DNA of 54,780 bases from JAUVKA01 sp964465145 (lineage in GTDB: Bacteria; Bacteroidota; Bacteroidia; Bacteroidales; UBA12481). The notes beneath the pieces are model-generated. The model did not search any database and was not told where the DNA came from. It saw nothing but the letters and a program-made list of their open reading frames with translations. The stretch covers positions 1 through 54,780 of the forward strand of contig CAYXJR010000017.1 in the NCBI GenBank assembly GCA_964465145.1. Direction: 5' to 3'. The position numbers and the translations under genes are program-made. Of this stretch, positions 25,683 to 35,110 are shown in pieces; the stretch's first letter is position 1; the number at the start of each line of letters is the position of its first letter.

Positions 25683-27230
25683 ATGATGAATAAAAATCAT
25701 ACCAGGATAACCCTTTCAGCCTTTCTTGTCCTTAATACCCTTTATTTACTTCTTTGCTGGAGCCTGGCGGGCTGCACGAACAATGACAAAAAAAGCGCGA
25801 TGCCCTTGCCCAATATTGTCTTTATAATGGCAGACGACATGGGCTATGGGGATGCTGGATGTTATAATCCAGATTCAAAAATCCTTACCCCGAATATCGA
25901 TATCCTGGCTTCGGAAGGTATCCGATTCACCGACGCACATACACCAGCAGCACTTTGTACTCCAACTCGATACGGGCTTCTAACAGGCCGTTATTGCTGG
26001 AGGACACGTGTAAAGAGCGGGGTAATTCTCGGATACGATGAAGCCCCCCTGATCGAAAAAGGCAGGACCACACTTGCCTCATTATTAAAAGAAAACGGTT
26101 ATCATACAGCCTGCATCGGCAAATGGCACCTGGGCATGAACTGGGAAACCAACAATGGCTATGTGATACAGGACGATGGAAACAAATGGGAAGATTACAG
26201 CGGTGTTTTCAGGGAAAACGAAGAACATATCGATTTCACCAAACCAGTATCAGGCGGGCCCACTGAGCTGGGATTCGACTACTTTTTCGGAACACTTGGC
26301 TGTTCTACCGGCGATAATCCATATTGTTTTATCGAGAATAATCACACTGTCGGGATTCCATCGGTCCTTCTCCCGGATAAATGGAAAGGACTGCCTGGTG
26401 TAGTGACTGCCCTGATGGAACCAAACTGGTCGATGGAGGAGGTAGATCCGGTTTTTACACAAAAAGCAATTGACTTTATCGATCGGCATGTTGCAGATAA
26501 TCCGGATAATCCCTTTTTCCTCTACCTGGCTTTATCCTCTCCACATATTCCTTTTCTACCGCCTGATTTCACCAAAGGCAAGAGTGAGGAAGGCCCACGC
26601 GGGGACCTGGTAATGGTTGCCGACTGGAGTGTTGGTGAGATATCTAAAACACTTGATAAATATGGTATTACTGATAATACATTATTGATATTTACGAGCG
26701 ATAACGGGCCCCGGAGAGGGGGAAACGGGCATTTATCTGCAGGTGAATTCAGGGGCTATAAAGCCAATATCTGGGAAGGTGGGCACAGGGTGCCGTTTAT
26801 TGCCAGATGGCCGGGCCAAATAGATCCCGGTACCGTTAGCAGCCAGACAATCAGTCTGACAGATATGCTGTCGACCTTCTCCAATATAGCGGGTCATCCA
26901 CAGGGGAAGGAATCATTGGAAGACAGTTATAATATTCTGCCGGCATTCTTTGGAAAACAAATTGATAATCCGGATGACCAGGTCAGGGTCTTCCATTCAG
27001 GATCAGGAGTATTCGCCGTGCGTAAGGGAAAATGGAAACTGATTGAAGGGACCAAAGGCTCTGGATCAGGAAATATCAACCTTATAAGGGATTCCATTGA
27101 AATCACTGGACAGCTGTATGATATGGAAGATGACCCTTATGAAAAAATGGACCTTTATGACAAGAACCCTGAAATCGTAAAAGAACTTAGAATTCAACTG
27201 GAACAAATCAAAAACAGGGAGAAATACTAA
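25683..27230 (+). CDS. Sulfatase 1 (formylglycine type, lipoprotein)
   Basis: 515 residues of the alkaline-phosphatase-like S1 sulfatase family. The signal ends in lipobox LAGC. The metal site starts at VFIMADDMGYGD, the formylglycine Cys is C92 in CTPTRYGLLTGR, and GKWHLGMNWE follows. FTSDNGPRRGG gives the second metal-binding Asp-Asn, then GGHRVPFIARWPG. The Cys must be oxidised to formylglycine by a maturase encoded elsewhere. It hydrolyses sulfate esters, probably on a sulfated glycan given the fucosidases nearby. The start at 25683 lies just beyond a terminator; an earlier in-frame ATG falls inside that hairpin. The stop overlaps the next start by one base. Confidence 0.93.
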   Translation: MMNKNHTRITLSAFLVLNTLYLLLCWSLAGCTNNDKKSAMPLPNIVFIMADDMGYGDAGCYNPDSKILTPNIDILASEGIRFTDAHTPAALCTPTRYGLLTGRYCWRTRVKSGVILGYDEAPLIEKGRTTLASLLKENGYHTACIGKWHLGMNWETNNGYVIQDDGNKWEDYSGVFRENEEHIDFTKPVSGGPTELGFDYFFGTLGCSTGDNPYCFIENNHTVGIPSVLLPDKWKGLPGVVTALMEPNWSMEEVDPVFTQKAIDFIDRHVADNPDNPFFLYLALSSPHIPFLPPDFTKGKSEEGPRGDLVMVADWSVGEISKTLDKYGITDNTLLIFTSDNGPRRGGNGHLSAGEFRGYKANIWEGGHRVPFIARWPGQIDPGTVSSQTISLTDMLSTFSNIAGHPQGKESLEDSYNILPAFFGKQIDNPDDQVRVFHSGSGVFAVRKGKWKLIEGTKGSGSGNINLIRDSIEITGQLYDMEDDPYEKMDLYDKNPEIVKELRIQLEQIKNREKY

Positions 27231-28747
27231 TGACTAAACAAAAAACACAGATTTTAAGACCGGACTATCGGATGAAAGCAGGCTTTCTATTATTGATAGT
27301 CCTGATTCTTCTGTCGTGCAATAAAACCCTTAGAAATTCCTCTTCGCAGAAACCCAATATTATATATGTGCTGGCCGATCAATGGAGGGCCAGAGCAACA
27401 GGATACAATGGAGATCCCAACCTTAAAGGCCTGACACCCAATCTTGACCGGCTTGAAGAAAGCGGCGTCAATTTCGCAAATGCAGTTTCGGTATGTCCGG
27501 TTTGCACACCATACAGGGCAGCATTGTTGACTGGGCGTTATCCAACCTCCACAGGCATGTTCTTCAATGATATACAACTGCCGGCTGAGGAATATACAAT
27601 GGCTGAAATGTTCAGGGAATCGGGCTACAAGACTGCTTATATAGGGAAATGGCACCTCGACGGGATGGGCAGGCATGAATTCACCCCTCCTGAACGCAGG
27701 CAGGGATTTGACTACTGGAAAGGACTGGAGTGTTCGCACGAATATAATAACCTGCTCTATTATTCCGGCGACAGTGATGAGAAACATTACTGGGAGGGAT
27801 ATGGGCCATATGCCGAGACAAAAGATGCAATTTCCTATATACGTAAAAATGCCGGCAGCGGGGAACCATTCCTCCTGTTCATCTCATGGGGTGCCCCTCA
27901 TTTTCCACACAACAGCGCACCTGAAGAACTGCAGAAGATCTTCCTTGAGAAAGGGATTGAACTGCTGCCCAATGTGCTTCCGGGCCAGAAAGAGGCAGCG
28001 GCAAAGGAATCGGTTGGATATTATGCCCATATACTTGCTCTTGACAAGTGCATCGGTGATCTGCAGAAAACAATAATTGAAGCAGGTATTGAGGATAATA
28101 CCATTTTTGTTTTTACTTCTGACCATGGTGAAATGATGGGTTCCCAGGGTGTCAGGCCTAAGCTTAAACAGCTTCCTTATGCAGAATCCGCAAGGGTTCC
28201 CTTCCTCCTTAAATATCCCTACCTCTTTGGCAATAAAACCATTACCGTCGAAGCACCTGTCAACACTCCGGACATACTCCCTACCCTTCTCGACCTGGCC
28301 GGAATTCCGGTCCCTGAATCAATTGAGGGGGAAAGTATGACAAAAGCTATATTAAAGCCTGATAAATTCAAGGACAAAGCAGCCCTTATCATGAACATAT
28401 CCCCTTTCGACAACCAGGAGAATGATGAATACAGGGGTATATACACCAGACAATATACATACATCAAAAATCTTGACGGGCCCTGGCTGATGTTTGATAA
28501 TATAGCTGACCCCTACCAGATGAATAACCTGGTTTTAGACCCTGCCAATAAAAACCTTCTTAAAAGACTTGATTCAAGACTCCTGAAAGAACTGAAAAAG
28601 GCAGGTGATGAATTCCATCCCAGGGATTATTATATTGAAAAATGGGGATACAAACTTAATAAATGGGGTAATATTGATTACTCACCCGGGGCTGAGCCTC
28701 AGGGCCCGGCGATAAATATCACATCAAAAAGTAAATTTCAAAAATGA
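27230..28747 (+). CDS. Sulfatase 2 (formylglycine type, lipoprotein, DQ metal site)
   Basis: 505 residues. It is an S1 sulfatase with the formylglycine Cys in CTPYRAALLTGRY (C92), AYIGKWHLDG and FTSDHGEMMG. The N-terminal metal site reads LADQWRARATG, with Gln where most sulfatases have a second Asp. This occurs in one S1 branch, so it is probably natural. The signal ends in ILLSC; the ATG at 27272 (MKAGFLLL) gives a more standard signal and could be the true start. It differs clearly from sulfatase 1, suggesting a different sulfate position. It is coupled to sulfatase 1 (TAATG overlap) and lies 24 bp before the GH95 gene. Confidence 0.92.
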   Translation: MTKQKTQILRPDYRMKAGFLLLIVLILLSCNKTLRNSSSQKPNIIYVLADQWRARATGYNGDPNLKGLTPNLDRLEESGVNFANAVSVCPVCTPYRAALLTGRYPTSTGMFFNDIQLPAEEYTMAEMFRESGYKTAYIGKWHLDGMGRHEFTPPERRQGFDYWKGLECSHEYNNLLYYSGDSDEKHYWEGYGPYAETKDAISYIRKNAGSGEPFLLFISWGAPHFPHNSAPEELQKIFLEKGIELLPNVLPGQKEAAAKESVGYYAHILALDKCIGDLQKTIIEAGIEDNTIFVFTSDHGEMMGSQGVRPKLKQLPYAESARVPFLLKYPYLFGNKTITVEAPVNTPDILPTLLDLAGIPVPESIEGESMTKAILKPDKFKDKAALIMNISPFDNQENDEYRGIYTRQYTYIKNLDGPWLMFDNIADPYQMNNLVLDPANKNLLKRLDSRLLKELKKAGDEFHPRDYYIEKWGYKLNKWGNIDYSPGAEPQGPAINITSKSKFQK

Positions 28748-28771
28748 CATGCCGCTCTAAAACCAATAATT

Positions 28772-31240
28772 ATGACCAAACCCAATAATCCTGTTCTGAT
28801 AATCTTATTTCTCTTTGTCCTCACAATGCATCAGGAGGACTGCCAGAGTCAGCAAATTATTCCGGCTTCAACCCGGATATTAAGTTACGACCAGCCTGCT
28901 GACCTTTGGATCGAAGCCTTGCCAATTGGCAATGGACGCCTTGGGGGAATGGTTTACGGCCGGACTCATGAAGAGATCATAAAACTAAATGAGAATTCCT
29001 TATATGCAGGCGGGACTTATAATTCAAACGGTCCGGGAGGATATCCCTACCTCGACTCTATCCGTCAATTGGTTTTTAATGGTAAGGGAAAAGAGGCGGA
29101 GAAGTTGTTTGAAGAAACAATGATGTCAAGAAACTGGCAACAGGAGTCGGCTCCATACCAGCCCCTGGGAAATATCAGCATAACCTCGCCCGGCCATTCA
29201 TTTGTGAGCAACTATAAAAGGGAACTATTACTCGACTCCGCTCTCACCCGTGTATCCTATAGGGTTGGGGATGTCAGCTTTACCCGCACTGCATTCTGTT
29301 CTTATCCCGACCAGGTTATGGTTATTAAAATAGACGCTTCAGAACCCGGAAGCATCAACACCTATTTCCAGATTGAAGGTGAGACCAATCCCCGCGGCAC
29401 TATGGATGAAAAGTGGGGTATTTCATTCAAAGATGACAATACACTTATCCTATCGGGCATTACCCGGAGCATTGAGGTTTCAGATCAGAGATTAAAATAT
29501 GAAAGCAGGATCAGGGCAGTTCCAGAAGGCGGGAAAATGGAAATAATATATAAGGCCAATATGCCATTGATACATGTTGAGGGAGCCAACTCGGTCACTC
29601 TGTACATGACAGCTGCTACTTCATATGTGAATTACGATGATGTTTCAGCCAATCCTGTTGAGAGGAATGATAAGGTTTTAAATGATTTAGAGAATAAGAG
29701 CTATGGTGATATTTTGAAGTATCATATCGATGATTTCAGCCGCTTATTTAACCGTGTTTCCCTCAATTTGTCTGACAATAATACTAGCAATATCACAACA
29801 AATAAAAGGTTCGAATTATTTGCCCAGGGGAAAGATCCGAATTTTGCGACCCTGTTTTTCCAATATGGGAGATATCTTCTGATCAGCTGTTCAAGGCCTG
29901 GCGGCATTGCGGCAAACCTGCAAGGCTTATGGAACGGAGGTTTTACCACCAATATTAATTTTGAGATGAATTACTGGCCATCCGATTTAACGAACCTGTC
30001 AGAATGCAGGGAACCCCAGTTAAATATGATTACAGAAATGGCTGAAACAGGCCGGGAAACTGCAAAACTGAATTTTAATGCGGACGGCTGGATATTCAAC
30101 TGTAATACGGATATCTGGATGATGAGTGCCCCAATCTACGGTGCATATTGGGGCAGTTGGCATACGGCTGCAGCCTGGTTTTGTGATGACCTCTGGGATC
30201 ATTTCCTGTTTACCCGTGATACGGCGTACCTCGAACAGTATTACCCGCTGATAAGGGATGCTGCATCCTTTTTTGATCAGACATTAATTGAGCACCCCAA
30301 ATACGGATGGCTTGTGATCAATCCTTCGGGTTCTCCCGAGAATGGTCCCGGAGGGGACCTGGCCTGGACAAGAAATCCCGATGGAACACGCAACCGGCCA
30401 ATCGGCATATGCGCAAGTTCTACCTGCGATAATGCATTGGTTGGAGAATTGTTTGAACAATTCATTGAAGCATCTGAAATTCTGGGTAAAGATGAGGCAC
30501 TTAGAAAATCTGTTTCCAAAAAGAAAAAACGTTTGCCGCCATACCAGATTGGCCGATACGGCCAGTTGCAGGAATGGCTTGAGGACGTTGATCTACCTGA
30601 AGACAAGCACCGGCATACATCCCATTTATGGGGATTGTACCCGGGAACTTCAATTGATGCTTTAAAAACCCCCGAACTGGCTGAAGCTTCAAAAGTAGTC
30701 CTTGAGCACCGGGGTGACGAATCAACCGGATGGGCCCTAGCCTGGCGAACCAATTTATGGGCCAGGCTGAAAGACGGCAACAGGGCTTACAAATTACTCA
30801 GCCGGCAACTGAAACTCGTTGATTCACCTGAATACGGGAGGGGGCCCGGAGGAACCTATCTTAACCTTTTCGATGCACATCCTCCTTTCCAGATTGATGG
30901 CAACTTCGGAGGGACAGCGGGGATCACAGAGATGCTGATACAATCCCATAACAGATATATAGAATTCCTGCCCGCGTTGCCACATGTCTGGCCACAGGGC
31001 GAATTTTCAGGGCTTCGCGCAAGGGGGGCTTTCGAGGTGGACTTTATGTGGGAAGGCGGCACATGGACAGAAGCAAATATCCTGTCGGAAAAGGGTTTTC
31101 CTTGCCTGATTAAATCGGATGATAAAATAAGAGTGACTGCAAATGGTAATCGTGTTAAGCTGAAAGCTTTTAAAAAGGGAGTATACATTTTTAATACTGA
31201 GGCCGGGAACATTTATAAAGTCTCATCTATATTGAACTAA
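28772..31240 (+). CDS. GH95 alpha-L-fucosidase/galactosidase
   Basis: 822 residues. The family opening is LWIEALPIGNGRLGGMVYG (about 45-64). Catalytic-site blocks are TNINFEMNYWPSDLTNLSE (N394 and N396), INPSGSPENG (E523) and FDAHPPFQIDGNFGG (D701, D709), which correspond to the Asn-activated inverting mechanism of GH95. The signal peptide lacks a clean lipobox (TMHQEDCQSQ). Known members cut alpha-1,2-fucose, and some cut alpha-L-galactose. It is in the middle of the sulfatase run, 3 bp before the next gene, so it probably acts on sulfated fucosylated glycans once sulfate is removed. Confidence 0.95.
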   Translation: MTKPNNPVLIILFLFVLTMHQEDCQSQQIIPASTRILSYDQPADLWIEALPIGNGRLGGMVYGRTHEEIIKLNENSLYAGGTYNSNGPGGYPYLDSIRQLVFNGKGKEAEKLFEETMMSRNWQQESAPYQPLGNISITSPGHSFVSNYKRELLLDSALTRVSYRVGDVSFTRTAFCSYPDQVMVIKIDASEPGSINTYFQIEGETNPRGTMDEKWGISFKDDNTLILSGITRSIEVSDQRLKYESRIRAVPEGGKMEIIYKANMPLIHVEGANSVTLYMTAATSYVNYDDVSANPVERNDKVLNDLENKSYGDILKYHIDDFSRLFNRVSLNLSDNNTSNITTNKRFELFAQGKDPNFATLFFQYGRYLLISCSRPGGIAANLQGLWNGGFTTNINFEMNYWPSDLTNLSECREPQLNMITEMAETGRETAKLNFNADGWIFNCNTDIWMMSAPIYGAYWGSWHTAAAWFCDDLWDHFLFTRDTAYLEQYYPLIRDAASFFDQTLIEHPKYGWLVINPSGSPENGPGGDLAWTRNPDGTRNRPIGICASSTCDNALVGELFEQFIEASEILGKDEALRKSVSKKKKRLPPYQIGRYGQLQEWLEDVDLPEDKHRHTSHLWGLYPGTSIDALKTPELAEASKVVLEHRGDESTGWALAWRTNLWARLKDGNRAYKLLSRQLKLVDSPEYGRGPGGTYLNLFDAHPPFQIDGNFGGTAGITEMLIQSHNRYIEFLPALPHVWPQGEFSGLRARGAFEVDFMWEGGTWTEANILSEKGFPCLIKSDDKIRVTANGNRVKLKAFKKGVYIFNTEAGNIYKVSSILN

Positions 31241-31243
31241 AAA

Positions 31244-33277
31244 ATGAAAACACAGAGCTTCTTTATTTTGATTTTATCCAGCCTGATGTTTCCATCCTGC
31301 GCGGATAATGAGGGAAAGCAGCAGTCACTGGATTCATCAATAATTACAGTTGTAGATTCGCTTACCGCTGAATTCGGAGACGCTGAATCACAAAGGGTTA
31401 CGCGAGGAGTTAAACATATCGCCGGCCTTTGGAGAATAGAAGATGGTAATGCAGAGGATTTCAAGAATTTCTGTCTGAAACAATATGTCCCTTCCGGAGA
31501 TGAGCTCGACAAGGTTTTCAATATAATAGAAGATCAATTTGAGCTTATAAACGGTCATATGCATGAGATCAATACTTATCTCGACTTGCCTCTTGTGACC
31601 AGCCAGCGGCCCCTTACTGAAATCGACCGTTTATTCGGCAAAACAAAACCAGGGATTGATTATTACAACAATAAACTGGCCTTTGCAGTAGCCTTAAATT
31701 TCCCTTTTTACACAGCGGCTGAAAAAGAAAAGTTTGGTGCTGATTGGTCCCGAAAGGAATGGGCTATGGTACGGATTGGCGACAGGTTTAATTATCGGGC
31801 AGATGCATCCATCGAAACTGTGCCACTCCCTGAACCTGAAGACCTTGTAGATTATACAAAATTCTATATTATCTCAATGGATCAAATCCTTTCCCCGGAA
31901 ATGGAAATTCTTTTTCCCGAAGGCACACGATTAAATTGCCATAATGGTTTAAGGGATGAAATCAAAGGCCTTTATACCAGGGAAGATCCTCTATCCCGGC
32001 AAAACATGATTAATCAGATCGTAATGCATGTTATATATCAGACGATCCCCGAATCCATGATAGGAGAAACAAAATTTTACTGGAAGCCCGATTCCAATGA
32101 GATGTTTAAAAAGGAGAATGGTAAATATGTGAAAGTCGAATTCGAACAGGAGCCGGATCGTCGGTATAGAAATCTGCATTTTCGAATGAAGACTAAAATG
32201 AATGAGGATAGAAATTTTGAAAAGGGTTCAACTTATTTGACCAGAACTTTTGAAGACAGGAAATTATCGGAGGAAAGAATTGTTAGTCTATTAGAGTCAA
32301 TCGTCGGAGCTCCGGAACGTTTAAAAGTAGCTGAAATCCTAAAGAACCGCCTGGGTAGGGAGTTGGAACCATTCGATATCTGGTATCCTGGATTTCAAAG
32401 CCAGTCGAAATATAATATGGATGAACTGGATCGGCTCATAAGAGAGAAATATCCCACCCCATTGGCATTTCAGGAGGACATTCCCAATATCCTCAGAAGA
32501 GTTGGCTTTGAAGATGAAATGGCTGATTTTTTAGGAAATCATGTAATCGTTGATCCTATCCCTTCAGGCGGCCATGCCAATGGTGCACAAATGAAAGGGG
32601 AAAAGGCGCATCTGAGGACCCGTTTTGAACCATACGGGCTTAATTATAAAGGATACAGAATCGGTATGCATGAAACAGGACATACTATTGAACAGAATGT
32701 TTCCTTATACATGACCGATTATTATTCTCTGAAGGGTATTCCCAGCAGTCCTTTTACAGAGTGTATGGCTGATTTGATTGCTTACCGTGATGTTCTTGGC
32801 CTTGGCGTCAGCACTGAATATAGTCGGGAAGAAAGGGAATTAAACGCTCTTGCCTCCTTTATGTATGTGTGGGAAATGGGAGCCGAAGGTATACATGAAA
32901 TTAAGGTTTGGCATTGGTTCTATGATCATCCTGATGCAACTGTTGAAGAGCTTAAGCAGGCAACCATAGATTTGGCAAATGAGATATGGAATAAATATTT
33001 TGCTGATGTATACGGAGTTAAGGATAATCCTATTCTCTCAATCTACAATCACTTCATTAACGGCAGTCTTTACCTGCATAGCTATCCACTGGGGAATATT
33101 ATTTTGATGCAGGTTGAGGAGTATTTCCAGGGACGTGATTTTGCTAAAGAAATGGTGCGGATGTGTACAATCGGTCGATTAACACCAGATTTATGGATGC
33201 AGGAAGCAACAGGTGAAGCAGTCAGTTCAGAACCAATGCTGAGGGCGGTTAGGAGAGCATTGGAAAATTACAATTAA
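31244..33277 (+). CDS. HExxH zinc metallopeptidase-like lipoprotein, family unclear
   Basis: 677 residues with lipobox FPSC at the N-terminus (MKTQSFFILILSSLMFPSC). Residues 476-480 form HETGH and residues 506-510 ECMAD, giving HExxH plus a downstream Glu 26 residues away, the gluzincin layout. The fold around it (RIGMHETGHTIEQNV, YYSLKGIPSSPFTE) faintly recalls dipeptidyl-peptidase III (M49), which has HExxGH and EECRAE, but the one-residue-shorter motif and different spacing keep it apart. It sits between two fucosidase genes with 3-bp and 8-bp gaps, so it is surely co-expressed with them. It may cut a glycoprotein backbone. Its substrate is unknown. Confidence 0.7.
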   Translation: MKTQSFFILILSSLMFPSCADNEGKQQSLDSSIITVVDSLTAEFGDAESQRVTRGVKHIAGLWRIEDGNAEDFKNFCLKQYVPSGDELDKVFNIIEDQFELINGHMHEINTYLDLPLVTSQRPLTEIDRLFGKTKPGIDYYNNKLAFAVALNFPFYTAAEKEKFGADWSRKEWAMVRIGDRFNYRADASIETVPLPEPEDLVDYTKFYIISMDQILSPEMEILFPEGTRLNCHNGLRDEIKGLYTREDPLSRQNMINQIVMHVIYQTIPESMIGETKFYWKPDSNEMFKKENGKYVKVEFEQEPDRRYRNLHFRMKTKMNEDRNFEKGSTYLTRTFEDRKLSEERIVSLLESIVGAPERLKVAEILKNRLGRELEPFDIWYPGFQSQSKYNMDELDRLIREKYPTPLAFQEDIPNILRRVGFEDEMADFLGNHVIVDPIPSGGHANGAQMKGEKAHLRTRFEPYGLNYKGYRIGMHETGHTIEQNVSLYMTDYYSLKGIPSSPFTECMADLIAYRDVLGLGVSTEYSREERELNALASFMYVWEMGAEGIHEIKVWHWFYDHPDATVEELKQATIDLANEIWNKYFADVYGVKDNPILSIYNHFINGSLYLHSYPLGNIILMQVEEYFQGRDFAKEMVRMCTIGRLTPDLWMQEATGEAVSSEPMLRAVRRALENYN

Positions 33278-33285
33278 TAATAAAG

Positions 33286-35082
33286 ATGAAATATATTAAG
33301 ATCATTGCTCCTGCAATCTGTTTACTGGTTTTTTCATGCTCAGGCCCGGTGCAAAAAAGCCCGTTGAGTCCTAAGCAGGAACAAAACATACCTGAATGGT
33401 TTACAGAGGGCAAGTTTGGCATGTTTATCCACTGGGGCCCCTACTCTGTTTTGGGAGGTGAATGGAAAGGGCATCGTATTGAACAGGGGGATATTGCCGA
33501 GTGGATCATGCAAAGATTTCAAATCCCGGTTGAGGAATACAGAAAGGTAGCCGCCACTTTCAATCCTACCGGTTTCAATGCCAGAGATTGGGTAGCCCTG
33601 GCAAAAAGCACAGGCATGAAGTATATCATCATAACTTCAAAGCACCATGATGGATTTGCCATGTATGACTCTGAGGTAAGTAATTACAATATTGTTGATT
33701 ATACTCCCTTTAACCGCGACCCCCTGAAAGAACTGTCAGAGGCTTGTGCCGAAGCCGGCATCAAATTATGTGTGTATTATTCCCATCGCGAAGACTGGGA
33801 ACATCCTTATGCATACGGGAATACATGGGATTTTGATTCCTCCCAAACCAACCTTGATGTCATGGACTATCCGGAACTTTTTCGGAAATACCTTGATGAA
33901 AAGGCTATTCCCCAGTTAAAAGAATTATTAACCAATTATGGCCCTCTTGGTATTGTTTGGTTTGACAGGGGTATGTATACACAGGAACAGGGAAAAGAAT
34001 TTGCCGACCTGGTCCATACTTTGCAGCCCGGCTGCCTGGTAAATGGCCGTGTAGGGCATTACGACAAGGAGCTCCTGGGAGATTACCAGAGCATGACCGA
34101 TAATGGCATGCCAATCGGAGGCATCGAAGAATATTGGGAAACCCCGCAGACCCTGAACGATACCTGGGGGTACAGCAAGCAAGATCAAAACTGGAAATCA
34201 CCTGAAGAAATCATCAGGAGGATGGTTACCATTGTAAGCAATGGGGGAAATTATTTATTAAATGTCGGTCCAACCGGGGAAGGAATTATCCCGGCTCCTT
34301 CTGTAGGGATCTTAACAGAAGTTGGAAAATGGATGGAAATCAACAGTGAGAGTATATATGGAACTTCTCCCTCTCCATTTTCTTATCAGCTTCCCTGGGG
34401 ATACTGTACCCGCAAGGATGGCAAATTGTTTTTCCACGTTTTTGACTGGCCGGATAATAATAGACTTGTAATCAAAGGCCTTAATAATAAGATCATTAAA
34501 TCCTATCCCCTTGCCAATCCCGAGGAATCGCTTTCTCTGGAAGGGGATAAGGATAATTTTACAATCACTTTGCCCGAAAACCCATACGACAAAATCAATT
34601 CTGTTATTGTTCTCGAAATATCAGGAGATCCGGATGTAGACCCATTTATTGTTGTACAGGAAAACGGGGCCCCTATCCTTCTTGACTATCTGTCCGCTAA
34701 TACATATGGCAGGGCCGTTAAACGTTTCAACAGGAAAGGAGAATCCGGCCATTTTCATATATCCAAAATGCAAAGCCCTGAGGATTATATAGAATGGCAT
34801 GTTCAGGTTGCCACACCTGGAATTTATGATGTAGACCTCACCTACGCCGCGATTCCGGGCTGGGAAGATGCTGAATTTATCGTTGAATCAGGTAGGGAAA
34901 AACTCATTGGAACCGTGAAATCAACAGATTGCTGGTATGAATACAAAACTGAAAGAGTAGGTACTTTCAATATAAAAAAGAGGGGTAATATAGTTTTCCG
35001 GATCTATCCAAAAAATACACTTGATCATTACCTGATGTATTTCAGGTCGATTGAATTGATGCCTGCGGGTTCAAATTTATAA
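33286..35082 (+). CDS. GH29 alpha-L-fucosidase (lipoprotein)
   Basis: 598 residues with lipobox LVFSC (C18). The family start is PEWFTEGKFGMFIHWGPYSV, followed by YIIITSKHHDGFAMYDS. The catalytic nucleophile is D227 in IVWFDRGM. GNYLLNVGPTGEG marks the end of the barrel. After it (about 370-598) come beta-sandwich regions, the last of which resembles a carbohydrate-binding module (YIEWHVQVATPGIYDVDL). It is a retaining exo-fucosidase. The acid/base residue varies in GH29 and is not assigned. It complements GH95, which uses a different mechanism and often a different linkage. Confidence 0.96.
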   Translation: MKYIKIIAPAICLLVFSCSGPVQKSPLSPKQEQNIPEWFTEGKFGMFIHWGPYSVLGGEWKGHRIEQGDIAEWIMQRFQIPVEEYRKVAATFNPTGFNARDWVALAKSTGMKYIIITSKHHDGFAMYDSEVSNYNIVDYTPFNRDPLKELSEACAEAGIKLCVYYSHREDWEHPYAYGNTWDFDSSQTNLDVMDYPELFRKYLDEKAIPQLKELLTNYGPLGIVWFDRGMYTQEQGKEFADLVHTLQPGCLVNGRVGHYDKELLGDYQSMTDNGMPIGGIEEYWETPQTLNDTWGYSKQDQNWKSPEEIIRRMVTIVSNGGNYLLNVGPTGEGIIPAPSVGILTEVGKWMEINSESIYGTSPSPFSYQLPWGYCTRKDGKLFFHVFDWPDNNRLVIKGLNNKIIKSYPLANPEESLSLEGDKDNFTITLPENPYDKINSVIVLEISGDPDVDPFIVVQENGAPILLDYLSANTYGRAVKRFNRKGESGHFHISKMQSPEDYIEWHVQVATPGIYDVDLTYAAIPGWEDAEFIVESGREKLIGTVKSTDCWYEYKTERVGTFNIKKRGNIVFRIYPKNTLDHYLMYFRSIELMPAGSNL

Positions 35083-35110
35083 TCTAATATTTATGATTAT
35101 CAGAATAAAA

